10,626 nucleotides of DNA. Origin: JAETTH01 sp964455975. Lineage in GTDB: Bacteria; Bacillota; Clostridia; TANB77; CAG-508. Below the pieces are notes generated by a model that worked only from the letters and a program-made list of their open reading frames with translations, made no database searches and was not told where the DNA came from. The stretch covers positions 1 through 10,626 of the forward strand of contig CAYVYP010000049.1 of assembly GCA_964455975.1 (NCBI GenBank), read 5' to 3'. The position numbers were made by a program, and so were the translations under genes. Shown here piece after piece: positions 1 through 8,272 of this stretch (within the stretch, counting starts at the first letter, position 1; each line of letters opens with the position of its first letter).

Positions 1-1
1 G

Positions 2-46
2 AACGACAGGGTACGCGAATTTGAATGGTTAGATACGAGGAGTTGA
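2..46 (+). CDS. Possible C-terminal tail of an upstream gene (partial)
   Basis: One frame is open from the window edge to a TGA at 44-46 and would encode a 14-residue tail ending FEWLDTRS. It uses codons such as CGC and ACG that are rare in the following genes, and the stretch is visibly richer in G+C than the DNA after position 72. The stop lies 25 bases before the next start, so it could be the preceding gene of the same operon. Too little is visible to name a product, and an open frame this short could be chance. Confidence 0.25.
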   Translation, partial: NDRVREFEWLDTRS

Positions 47-71
47 GAAGAAGAAAGGTATCTAAAAACAA

Positions 72-1550
72 ATGAAAAATTTGATAATAAAAAATAAAAG
101 AATATTAATATATTTTGGAATACTTATTTTTTCTATATGTATATTTTACAATTTGTTTCCAGTACATTATTCAACAGACACGTATAGACTAATAGATATT
201 GGATATGAAAATTATGCAACTAATTTTTCTTTAATAGATGGAAGACTGGTAATGGCAATAATTTGTTTTACATCTGGAATGGTAAATTTAGATATTAATA
301 TATTTGTATTTTTATTAACTTTTTTAGGAATAGCTGTATCATCATTTTTAGTAATGATGATTGCAAATATTATTATGGAATATAAAAAAAGTAAAAATAT
401 CTTTTCTGAAATATTAATATATATAATATCATACATAATAGTATTTAATTTTATGTATATAGAAAATATATACTTTACAGAAATATTTGTCATGTCAGTA
501 AGTTTAGTATTATTAACCTTTGCATCTAAAAAAATAGTAAATGAAAAATATTTACAAGCATTATTATATGTAATATTAGCAATGTTTTTTTACCAAGGGA
601 CAATTAATTTTTTTATAACATTAACAATAGTATTATTACTTATAAAATATAATTTGAAAGATTATAAAAAATTAATAAAACCAATTATTATTTCTGGTAT
701 AATATGTGTATTAGCAGTAGCTACTAATTTAGTACAAATAAAGATAGTGTCAAACATATTAAATATTGAGCAATCAAGGTTAGGAAGTATACAAGATATA
801 TTTAATAATGTAAAATATATAATAAATAATATGAATTTAATTCTTATAAAATCTAGTGAATTATTTCCAAATGGATTATTTATAATATTTTTAACAATAA
901 TATGGGTTTATATATGTGGGATCAGTATAAAGAAAAAACAAAACTATATATTACCGGTTTTTATAATTATATTAATATCAATATTATCTTCAATAGCTAT
1001 TAATATCTTCACATTATCAAGTTTTGGATTAGGAAGAATGTGTTTTTCAGTAGGAGCAGTAATAGGATTAATATTTATGTACTTGTATTGTAAAACTGAT
1101 ATATTTGAAGAAACTAATATGTATAAAAATATAATTATTATGATAATATTTTTATATTTTATAGTTAATGTTGTAAATTATATGTATATATTTGGGCAAC
1201 ATAAATTAGCCAATGAATTAGATTTAAAAGAAGTTAATCAAATAAAGAATTATATAGAAGAATATGAATTTAATACAAATAAGAAAATAGAAAAAATAGC
1301 CATAGTATATGATAAAAATCCAACATGGTATTATAATAATTTAAATCATAAATCATTATATACGCATAGAGGGTTAATGATATGGTGGTGTAATAACGAA
1401 TTGATAAATTTTGTACTAGATAGAAAATTAGAAAAAATAAAAATGCCAACAAACATATACAAAGAGTACTTTGAAGGTAAAGATTGGGATGAATTAAATA
1501 AAGAACAAATTATTTTAATAGAAAATACTTTATACTATTGTGTGTATTAG
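72..1550 (+). CDS. GtrII-like multipass membrane glucosyltransferase, copy 1
   Basis: A 492-residue, extremely hydrophobic protein with about ten or more predicted membrane segments and a basic N-terminus leading into the first one (about residues 10-30). Just after that helix, on the presumed outer face, it has YSTDTY (33-38) and DGR (56-58), followed by an ENxxxxE element (131-137). This acidic-loop pattern resembles the GtrII family of GT-C-type glucosyltransferases, which move glucose from a polyprenyl-phosphate donor to surface polysaccharide or teichoic acid. The C-terminus is a soluble tail of about 100 residues. The next gene is a clear paralog sharing these motifs and the ending DELNK...YYC-Y. 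The ribosome site (AAAGG near 54-58) is weak and far from the ATG, so the start is less certain than for the genes downstream. The family call rests on motif resemblance; the substrate is unknown. Confidence 0.7.
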   Translation: MKNLIIKNKRILIYFGILIFSICIFYNLFPVHYSTDTYRLIDIGYENYATNFSLIDGRLVMAIICFTSGMVNLDINIFVFLLTFLGIAVSSFLVMMIANIIMEYKKSKNIFSEILIYIISYIIVFNFMYIENIYFTEIFVMSVSLVLLTFASKKIVNEKYLQALLYVILAMFFYQGTINFFITLTIVLLLIKYNLKDYKKLIKPIIISGIICVLAVATNLVQIKIVSNILNIEQSRLGSIQDIFNNVKYIINNMNLILIKSSELFPNGLFIIFLTIIWVYICGISIKKKQNYILPVFIIILISILSSIAINIFTLSSFGLGRMCFSVGAVIGLIFMYLYCKTDIFEETNMYKNIIIMIIFLYFIVNVVNYMYIFGQHKLANELDLKEVNQIKNYIEEYEFNTNKKIEKIAIVYDKNPTWYYNNLNHKSLYTHRGLMIWWCNNELINFVLDRKLEKIKMPTNIYKEYFEGKDWDELNKEQIILIENTLYYCVY

Positions 1551-1558
1551 GAGGAAAA

Positions 1559-3019
1559 ATGAAAGTAAATAAAAAAGATGCAATAATTTTTATAATAATA
1601 TTAATATTTACATGTTTAGTTTTTACAAATTTTTTAAATATGCATTATTCAACAGATACATATAACATAATAAATAGAGGATATAAAGAGTATGCAATAA
1701 AATATTCTTTGAATGATGGAAGACCGGTTATGTGCTTAATTTCACTGTTTGCAGATGCAGTAAATATGCCAATAACTGTGTATATAATTTCATTAACAAT
1801 AATTGCATTAATTATTTCATGTATAAGTGTAATGTTAATAAGAAATATTATATTAAGATATAAACCTGCTAAAAATATTTTGTCTGAAATTATAGTTATA
1901 TTAATTTCATATGTTATAATATTTAATTTTACATATCTTGAAAATATGCAATATGCTGAATGTGCTGTAATGGCTATCAATATAATGTTATATATAATAA
2001 CAGCTGACATATTAGTAAAAAAAGAAACTAAAAATTATTATATAAAAGGTTTTATAATGTCAATAATAGCAATATTATTTTATCAAGGAAATATAGGATT
2101 TTTAGTAACAATAACATTTGTAATGTCAATTTTAAAAGAAAAATACATAAATAAAACAGTTATAAAAGATACATTAATTAGTGGAATATATATAATTATT
2201 TCTGTTGTATTAGATTTAATACAAATAAAAATAACAGGAAATATATTTAATTTAACTCAAATAAGAATGGGAAATGCAAATAATATTTTAAGAAATTTAA
2301 AATACATATATTATTCAATAAAAAATACACTTATAAATACATATGATTTATTTCCAAAATATTTAGCTGCTGTATATGCTACAAGCTTAATTACTTTTAA
2401 TAACCTATTAATAAAAAATAAAAAAGATATATTAAAATTAATTAATATAATTGGAATAATAGTAATTGCAATCTTTTCTAGTTATGCAATGAATATATTT
2501 ACATTGTCATCGATTGGAACTGCAAGAATGTCATATTCTATAGGTGCTACAATAGGACTAATATTTGCTTATATATATTGTAATGTAGAATATAGAAAAT
2601 TAGGAAAAACTTGTTTATACTGTTTATTAATAAGTTACTTTTGTGTAACTGTAATAACTTATATAAATATATTGCAAGAACATAAAATAGTAGCTATACA
2701 AGATCAAAAGCAGTGTGAAATAATAGACCAATGGATGAATGAATACGAAGAAAGTTCAGGAATAAAATTAGAAAATATAATTATAGCACATGATAAAAGT
2801 AGTAAGGGATTTTATGATAATATAGAAAATAAATCTTCTTTGTGTTATAGAGCATTAAACCCTGAATGGTCAAATGTTGGAGCATTAAATTTTTACACAA
2901 ATAAAAATTTAAAGCTTGTAAATAAACAAACAAATTATTTTAAAGATAAAAACTGGGATGAATTAAACAAAGACCAATTTATATTTGAAGGAAATACAAT
3001 GTATTATTGTATATATTAA
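1559..3019 (+). CDS. GtrII-like multipass membrane glucosyltransferase, copy 2
   Basis: A 486-residue multipass membrane protein, paralogous to the gene before it along its whole length: YSTDTY (30-35), DGR (53-55), ENxxxxE (128-134), a conserved late segment with MNIFTLSS, and the same C-terminal DELNKDQ...YYCIY. I chose the ATG at 1559 rather than one seven codons upstream because an AGGAGG site (1549-1554) sits directly before it, overlapping the stop of copy 1. The two genes are therefore probably co-translated. The likely role is transfer of a sugar from a lipid-linked donor outside the membrane; the acceptor is unknown. The many substitutions between the copies suggest an old duplication, possibly with different acceptor or linkage specificity. 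This is inferred from the family resemblance. Confidence 0.7.
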   Translation: MKVNKKDAIIFIIILIFTCLVFTNFLNMHYSTDTYNIINRGYKEYAIKYSLNDGRPVMCLISLFADAVNMPITVYIISLTIIALIISCISVMLIRNIILRYKPAKNILSEIIVILISYVIIFNFTYLENMQYAECAVMAINIMLYIITADILVKKETKNYYIKGFIMSIIAILFYQGNIGFLVTITFVMSILKEKYINKTVIKDTLISGIYIIISVVLDLIQIKITGNIFNLTQIRMGNANNILRNLKYIYYSIKNTLINTYDLFPKYLAAVYATSLITFNNLLIKNKKDILKLINIIGIIVIAIFSSYAMNIFTLSSIGTARMSYSIGATIGLIFAYIYCNVEYRKLGKTCLYCLLISYFCVTVITYINILQEHKIVAIQDQKQCEIIDQWMNEYEESSGIKLENIIIAHDKSSKGFYDNIENKSSLCYRALNPEWSNVGALNFYTNKNLKLVNKQTNYFKDKNWDELNKDQFIFEGNTMYYCIY

Positions 3020-3039
3020 TTAATGGAGGTAACTTTTCT

Positions 3040-5788
3040 TTGAGTAGATTATTATTAGTAGATGGGAATAGCATAATGAATAGAGCATTTTATGGGATAA
3101 TGGGTTCTAAAATGCTTATGACAAAAGATGGAAAATATACAAATGCAGTATATGGTTTTTTGGCTATATTATTTAAAATAGTAGATGACTTAAATCCTGA
3201 ATATGTGGTAGTATCTTTTGACTTAAAAGCACCAACTGCAAGGCACAAAATGTATGAAGGTTATAAAGCTACAAGAAAAGGTATGCCAAATGAACTTGCA
3301 GAACAAATGCCAATTATAAAAGAAATTTTAACAGCTATGAATATAAGTATAGTTGAAAAAGAAGGTTATGAAGCAGATGATGTTTTAGGAACTCTTTCAA
3401 AAAGAGGAGAAAAAGAAGGATTAGATGTAACTATTCTATCAGGAGATAGAGATACATTTCAATTAGCGAGCAATAAAATAACAATTAGAATTCCAAGAAC
3501 AAAAATGGGACAAACAGAGGTAGATGATTTTGATGAAGCAAAAGTAATTGAAACATATGGATTAAAGCCAGTTCAATTAATAGAAGTAAAAGGACTCCAA
3601 GGTGATACCTCAGACAATATACCAGGAGTACCAGGAGTAGGAGAAAAAACAGCACTTTCTTTAATACAAAAATATGAATCTATTGATAATGTATATAAAG
3701 CATTAGAAGAAGGCAATGGAAATTTTAAAGGAAAGTTAAAAGAAAATTTAGAAAATAATAAAGAATTAGCATATTTATCAAGAACATTAGGAACTATAAA
3801 TTTAGAAGTTCCAATTGAAGAAAAATTTGAAGAATTTAAAGCTGTTCCATGGAATAATGAAAAAGTATTAGAAATATTTAAAGAATTAAATTTTAGTAGA
3901 TATATAGCAAGGTTTGATTTGAAAAATGAGAATAAAGAAGAAATAAAATTAGCAAATAGATTTAAAATAGAAGAAATTGAATTAAAAGATATATTAAAAA
4001 TTATAAATAAAATAAAAGAAAAGCAAAAAATCATATATTATTTAGGAACAAAACAAAACCAAAAAGATGAATTAATAATAAAAGAAGAAATATCAAATAT
4101 AAGTATATATGATGAAGAAGATAAAACGGTATATTATATAAAGTTTAATAATATAGAAGAATTTAAAATCAATTTTAAAGAAATATTTGAATCAGAGGAA
4201 ATATGCAAAATAGGGTATAAATTTAGTAAGGACTATATAATACTCAAACAATCAGGAATATTACCTAAAAACGTAATATATGACCCAGAAATAGCATCAT
4301 ATAATATAGACCCAAACAATACAAAATACACTATGGAAAATTTGGCAAATCAATATTTAGATTTAGATATAAATGAATATCTAGAACTTAAAGAAAATAA
4401 TACTATAGTAGACCAAGATAAAAATCAAATAAATTTATTTGATAATATAGAAAATTCTAAAAATGATAAAGAACAAGAAGAAAAAGAAAAACTTAAAAAC
4501 TGCATATATGCATATTGCATAAGTGAACTTCAAAAAGTAACTTTAAAAAAATTGGAAGAAATGAATTCTTTAAATTTATTTAATAATATAGAAATGAAAA
4601 CAGCAGAAGCATTAGCAAAAATGCAATATTCAGGAATATATGTAGATAAATTAGAATTAGAAGAATTTGGAGAAGAATTAAAGCAAAAATTAGAAATATT
4701 AACACAAGAAATATATGGTTTAGCAGGGTGTGAATTTAATATAAATTCACCAAAACAATTAGGAGAAGTATTATTTGAAAAATTAGAATTACATGTATAT
4801 AAAAAGAAAAAATCAGGATATACAACAGATGTAGATGTTTTGGAAAAATTAAAAAATGATCATCCAATAATAGAAAAGATATTAGATTATAGACAACTTA
4901 TGAAATTAAATTCAACATATGTAACAGGAATGATACCATATATTAATCCGAAAGATAATAAAATACACTCATTTTTTCATCAAACAATAACACAAACAGG
5001 AAGAATAAGCTCAACAGAGCCAAATCTTCAAAATATACCAACAAGAATAGAATTAGGAAAAAGATTAAGAAAAGTATTTAAACCAGAAGCACGGAAATAT
5101 ATTTATTGATGCAGATTATTCACAAATAGAATTAAGAGTTTTAGCACATATTTCTAAAGATGAAAATATGATAGAAGCATTTAAAAATGATGAAGACATT
5201 CATAAACAAGCAGCATCAAAAGTATTTGAAATTCCATTAGAAGAAGTTACAAAAGAGCAAAGAAGCAAAGCAAAAGCAGTAAACTTTGGAATAGTATATG
5301 GAATAAGTGATTTTGGACTATCAGAGCAAATTGGAGTATCTAAAAAATTAGCAAAACAATATATAGACCAATATTTAGAAAAATATAATGGTATAAAAGA
5401 ATTTATGGAAAACATAGTAGAAAAAGCAAAAGAGCAAGGATATGTAGAAACATTATTTAATAGAAGAAGATATATACCAGAATTAAAATCAAACAACTTT
5501 ATGGTAAGACAGTTTGGAGCAAGAGCAGCCATGAACACACCAATACAAGGAACAGCAGCAGACATAATGAAAATAGCAATGATAAATGTAGACAAAAAAT
5601 TAGAAGAAGAAAAATTAGAAGCAAAAATTGTATTACAAATACATGATGAACTTTTAGTAGAATGCAAAATAGAAATAAAAGAAAAAGTAAAAAAAATACT
5701 AAAAGACTGTATGGAAAATGCAACAAAATTAGAAATACCACTAAAAGCAGAAGTATCAGAAGCAACCTCTTGGTATGAAGCAAAATGA
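3040..5788 (+). CDS. polA: DNA polymerase I, interrupted by a single +1 frameshift
   Basis: Repair and Okazaki-fragment polymerase with a 5' nuclease. A TTG at 3040 is the likely start: GGAGG at 3025-3029 is well spaced and the protein then begins MSRLLLVDGNS, as in the family. The N-terminal 5' nuclease (about residues 1-290) has VDGNS, YEADDVLG, SGDRD and GDTSDNIPGVPGVGEKTA. The middle domain lacks a recognisable DxE exonuclease motif, so proofreading is probably lost, as in Bacillus-type Pol I. The polymerase domain has TGRISS..PNLQNIP, motif A DYSQIELRVLAH, motif B RSKAKAVNFGIVYG and motif C QIHDELLVE. One extra base, C5092, falls after residue 684: the zero frame reads CGG and stops at 5107-5109, while skipping the C reads GNIFIDADYSQIEL and continues to TGA at 5786-5788. 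The corrected length of 915 aa is normal. Whether this is an error, a pseudogene or recoding is open. Confidence 0.95.
5089..5109 (+). other. +1 frameshift site in polA (GCA-C-GGA)
   Basis: The zero frame reads Ala-CGG-Lys-Tyr-Ile-Tyr and ends in TGA at 5107-5109. Omitting C5092 gives Ala-Gly-Asn-Ile-Phe-Ile-Asp-Ala-Asp, the expected lead-in to polymerase motif A. The extra base and its CA-C-GG context are the same as at the ATPase lesion near 9037. Confidence 0.85.
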
Positions 5789-5836
5789 CCAATTGGGGAC
5801 GTTTCTTGATTGGACATTTTGTCCAATTTGGGACAC
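5789..5836 (+). repeat. Small palindromic REP-like element after polA
   Basis: Directly after the polA stop lies CCAATTGG (5789-5796), then GGGGACGTTTCTTG, then a perfect 8-bp inverted repeat, ATTGGACA (5809-5816) and TGTCCAAT (5820-5827), with a TTT loop. A second GGGACA follows. The GGGGAC/GGGACA blocks flanking a palindrome resemble the small extragenic palindromes scattered through Clostridia genomes. There is no U-tract, so it is not an intrinsic terminator. Membership of a genomic repeat family is inferred from its look, and only one copy is in this window. Confidence 0.45.
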
Positions 5837-5896
5837 ATCTACAACAAAAGATAAAAATAAATAGGCAATTTTACAACATGCCTGAAGGAGTAAATA

Positions 5897-6469
5897 ATGA
5901 GAAAAATCAAAAAATTGCTAATTATAATATTAATTGCAATTATAGCTTTTGTACTATTATTTGTTGTATTTAAAGTACAAGACATAGTATTAAAACAAAT
6001 TTATCCTAAAAAATATGAAGAATTAGTAGAAAAATATTCTAAACAAAATAATATAGATCCATTATTAACCTTTGCTATAATAAAAGCAGAAAGTAATTTT
6101 AATGAAAATGTAGTATCTTCTAGTAAAGCAATAGGACTAATGCAACTTATGGAGCCAACAGCAGAAGAAATAGCAAACAAGGAAGGATATATAGAATATA
6201 TAGTAAAAGAATCATTATATAAACCAGAAGTGAACATAAAAATAGGAATTAAATATTTTTCAAATCTTGTTAATATATATGATGGAAATATAAATTTAGC
6301 ATTAGCAGCATATAATGCGGGAATAGGAAATGTAGAAAGCTGGATGAAACAAGGAATAATAAAAAAAGATGGGTCAGATTTAGAAAATATACCGTATAAA
6401 GAAACAAATAATTATGTTAGAAAAATTTTAAGAGACTATGAAATATATAAATATTTATATAATAAATAA
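5897..6469 (+). CDS. Membrane-anchored lytic transglycosylase (SLT domain, GH23)
   Basis: A 190-residue protein that should cleave peptidoglycan glycan strands outside the membrane, forming 1,6-anhydro-muramic ends. A basic start (MRKIKK) and one hydrophobic helix (about 7-25) form an uncleaved anchor. The soluble-lytic-transglycosylase-like fold follows: AESNF with the catalytic glutamate at residue 65, GLMQLM (80-85), and AYNAG (138-142). The C-terminal NNYVRKILRDYEIY also fits the family, and the length is normal for the short Gram-positive type. AAGGAG at 5885-5890 fixes the ATG. It lies 108 bases after polA and 17 before galE, in the same direction. In many Firmicutes a gene of this type sits beside polA and coaE, but no coaE is present here. 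Confidence 0.9.
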   Translation: MRKIKKLLIIILIAIIAFVLLFVVFKVQDIVLKQIYPKKYEELVEKYSKQNNIDPLLTFAIIKAESNFNENVVSSSKAIGLMQLMEPTAEEIANKEGYIEYIVKESLYKPEVNIKIGIKYFSNLVNIYDGNINLALAAYNAGIGNVESWMKQGIIKKDGSDLENIPYKETNNYVRKILRDYEIYKYLYNK

Positions 6470-6486
6470 TTAAGGAGGTTTTTTAA

Positions 6487-7491
6487 ATGTCAATTTTAGT
6501 TACAGGTGGAGCAGGTTACATAGGAAGTCATACAGTGGTAGAATTATTAAATGCTGGGAAAGATGTTGTTATAATAGACAATTTCTCAAATAGTAAAAAA
6601 GATGTTTTAGATAAAATAAAACAAATTACAGGAAAAGGCTTTAAATTTTACGAAGCAGATTATACAGATAAATTAGTATTAGATAAAATTTTTGAAGATA
6701 ATAAAATAGAAGCTGTACTTAATTTTGCAGGATATAAGGCAGTTGGAGAATCTGTACAAAAGCCATTAGAATATTACACAAATAATGTATATGGTGCATT
6801 AGTTTTATTAGATATTATGAAAAAGCACGATGTTAAAAAATTCATATTTAGTTCATCAGCAACAGTATATGGAGATCCAGAAACAGTTCCAATTACAGAA
6901 GAATCTAAAATAGGAGGAACAACAAATCCATATGGTACTTCTAAACTATTTATAGAACAAATATTAAAAGATTTATACAAATCTGATAATACTTGGGATA
7001 TATGTATATTAAGATATTTTAATCCAGTAGGAGCACATGAAAGTGGATTAATAGGAGAAGAACCACAAGGAATTCCAAACAACTTAATGCCTTATGTTGC
7101 AAGAGTTGCAGCTGGGACTTTAAAAGAGTTGTCTATATTTGGAAATGATTATAATACAAAAGATGGTACAGGAGTGCGAGATTATATACATGTAGTAGAC
7201 CTAGCAAAAGGACATTTAAAAGCATTAGAAAAATTAAATAAAGAAGCAAAAGGTTTATTTATATATAATTTAGGAACAGGTGTAGGATATAGCGTATTAG
7301 ATATGGTAAAAGCATTTGAAGATGCAACAGAAAAACAAGTACCATATAAAATTGTAGAAAGAAGACAAGGAGATATAGCAACATGTTATGCAGACCCAAG
7401 TAAAGCAAGAGAAGAATTAGGCTGGGAAGCAGTAAAAACATTAGAAGATATGTGCAAAGACTCATGGAACTATATACAAAATAATAAATAA
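6487..7491 (+). CDS. galE: UDP-glucose 4-epimerase
   Basis: A 334-residue NAD-dependent short-chain-dehydrogenase-type epimerase that interconverts UDP-glucose and UDP-galactose in the cytoplasm. It begins with the Rossmann motif [10 protein letters not shown] (about 6-15), followed by the NAD-binding DNFSNS. The catalytic set is SSSATVYG (S124) and YGTSK (Y149, K153), at the same residue numbers as in E. coli Gal[21 protein letters not shown] and the C-terminal [12 protein letters not shown] are family hallmarks, and the length is typical. AAGGAGG at 6472-6478 supports the start. It probably supplies sugar nucleotides for surface glycans, consistent with the GtrII-like genes in the same run. 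It contains the only in-frame CGN arginine codon (CGA, in GVRDY) that I found in an intact gene of the window. Confidence 0.95.
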   Translation: MSILVTGGAGYIGSHTVVELLNAGKDVVIIDNFSNSKKDVLDKIKQITGKGFKFYEADYTDKLVLDKIFEDNKIEAVLNFAGYKAVGESVQKPLEYYTNNVYGALVLLDIMKKHDVKKFIFSSSATVYGDPETVPITEESKIGGTTNPYGTSKLFIEQILKDLYKSDNTWDICILRYFNPVGAHESGLIGEEPQGIPNNLMPYVARVAAGTLKELSIFGNDYNTKDGTGVRDYIHVVDLAKGHLKALEKLNKEAKGLFIYNLGTGVGYSVLDMVKAFEDATEKQVPYKIVERRQGDIATCYADPSKAREELGWEAVKTLEDMCKDSWNYIQNNK

Positions 7492-7496
7492 AAGCG

Positions 7497-7525
7497 TTGA
7501 CTATTTGGTAAAAATATAGTATATT
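7497..7525 (+). promoter_or_regulatory. Sigma-A-type promoter of the toxI-toxN locus
   Basis: A -35 box TTGACT (7497-7502) and a -10 box TATATT (7520-7525) are separated by exactly 17 bases and begin six bases after the galE stop. Transcription should start near 7532, just ahead of the first antitoxin repeat. This near-consensus promoter agrees with the strong antitoxin transcription known for type III systems. Confidence 0.75.
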
Positions 7526-7531
7526 ATAAAT

Positions 7532-7680
7532 ATAAAAAGTGGAGGACCAATGCCGTAGTTGGAGTTAAAAAAGTAGAGGACCATGCTGTAGTTGGAGTTA
7601 AAAAAGTGGAGGACCAATGCCGTAGTTGGAGTTAAAAAAGAAAAAATATAATGGGGGAATAAACATAGGTTTATTTCCCC
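7532..7680 (+). ncRNA. toxI: ToxI-type RNA antitoxin precursor
   Basis: The transcript runs from the predicted start after the 7497 promoter, through three tandem 33-34-nt repeats, to a terminator hairpin just before the toxN ribosome site. In type III toxin-antitoxin systems this RNA is cut by ToxN into single-repeat units, each folding as a pseudoknot that binds and inhibits the toxin. The A-runs between repeats are the expected kind of cleavage site. Each repeat allows an H-type pseudoknot: GUGG pairs with CCGU and CCAA pairs with UUGG, interleaved. No protein is expected from it; the RNA call rests on the layout plus the identity of the downstream gene. Confidence 0.88.
7539..7639 (+). 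repeat. Three tandem antitoxin repeats (34, 33, 34 nt)
   Basis: The units are 7539-7572, 7573-7605 and 7606-7639. Each has GTGGAGGACC at the start, GTAGTTGGAGTT in the middle and an A6 run at the end. Units 1 and 3 are identical. Unit 2 differs by GTGG to GTAG, one A missing after CCA, and GCC to GCT. Repeat length and number match ToxI/antiQ antitoxin arrays, which have a few repeats of about 34-38 nt. Confidence 0.95.
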
Positions 7681-7690
7681 TATTTTAATA
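7653..7690 (+). terminator. Intrinsic terminator between toxI and toxN
   Basis: The arms GGGGGAATAAAC (7653-7664) and GTTTATTTCCCC (7669-7680) form a 12-bp stem with one G-U pair and an ATAG loop. The tail TATTTTAATA follows. It stands two bases before AAGGAGG of toxN. In type III loci this element ends most transcripts after the antitoxin and lets a minority read through into the toxin gene, setting the RNA-to-toxin ratio. Confidence 0.85.
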
Positions 7691-7705
7691 TAAGGAGGAA
7701 AAAAT

Positions 7706-8233
7706 ATGGGATTAGAAATATGTTTAGTAAAAGAAGAATATTGTAGATATTTATATAACTATGACAAAAAAGTAGCATTTAATAGTGGAGCTAAATCAGG
7801 AAGACCCTTTATAGGAATATTAATATGTGTTAATTATAAAAATTATTTTGCTCCGTTAACTTCACCAAAACAAAAACATTTAAAAATGAAAGAAGGACAA
7901 GATTTCATAAAAATAAAGAAAGGAGAATTAGGAGGAATAAACTTAAATAATATGATACCTATTCCAGAAAGTTGTTTAATTAAAATAAACATAAAAGAAA
8001 TAGCAGATATAAAATATAGAGAATTGCTAAAAGAGCAGAAAGAATGGTGTAATTCTAATATAAGGTTAATATTAAAAAAGTCTGTAAATTTATATAGAAG
8101 TATAGTTTTTAATAATGCAACAGATAAACTAAAAGAAAGATGCTGTGATTTTAAATTGCTAGAAGAAAAATGCTATGAATATATGAATGCAAATTCTTTA
8201 AAAGAAGAGGAAGTTATATATAAATATGCATAG
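7706..8233 (+). CDS. toxN: Type III toxin-antitoxin endoribonuclease toxin, ToxN/AbiQ family
   Basis: A 175-residue cytoplasmic RNase toxin. It begins with a short domain containing YCRYLYNYDKKV (12-23), then RPFIGILICV, and then APLTSPKQKH, in which T52, S53 and K55 occupy the same numbered positions as the catalytic-site residues of ToxN from Pectobacterium. INLNNMIPIPES (about 97-108) and the C-terminal helical part ending FKLLEEKCYEY also match the family, whose usual length is about 170 aa. The start is set by AAGGAGG at 7692-7698. The gene directly follows its RNA antitoxin repeats and a terminator, the standard type III order. Released toxin would cut mRNAs and stop growth, giving abortive infection against phage or plasmid retention. 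The family is clear from sequence and context; activity and targets are inferred. No terminator is evident after it. Confidence 0.92.
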   Translation: MGLEICLVKEEYCRYLYNYDKKVAFNSGAKSGRPFIGILICVNYKNYFAPLTSPKQKHLKMKEGQDFIKIKKGELGGINLNNMIPIPESCLIKINIKEIADIKYRELLKEQKEWCNSNIRLILKKSVNLYRSIVFNNATDKLKERCCDFKLLEEKCYEYMNANSLKEEEVIYKYA

Positions 8234-8272
8234 ATAATAAAAACATAAAATAAAGATAAGAGTGAAAAACAG

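Noticed and set aside
3573..4034. Minus-strand open frame within polA.
   Set aside because: It lies antisense to the well-conserved 5' nuclease coding region and has no ribosome site or family features.
5200..5838. Long minus-strand open frame opposite the 3' part of polA.
   Set aside because: It is a shadow of the conserved polymerase domain and its sequence shows no recognisable family.
5785..5973. Small plus-strand open frame across the polA-transglycosylase gap.
   Set aside because: It overlaps the palindromic element and the start of the transglycosylase in another frame, has no ribosome site, and its residues show no domain.
7541..7625. Each repeat contains GGAGG, ATG, one codon and TAG, resembling three two-codon leader ORFs.
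   Set aside because: The spacing from GGAGG to ATG is only about three to four bases. The repeats are far better explained as RNA antitoxin units upstream of a ToxN toxin.
7539..7639. Short CRISPR array.
   Set aside because: The repeats are directly adjacent with no unique spacers, and no cas genes are nearby.
7542..7641. A frame through the repeats reads a peptide repeat like VEDHAVVGVKK.
   Set aside because: Units 1 and 3 are 34 nt, so the frame changes from unit to unit and the pattern is not kept. No suitable start codon precedes it.
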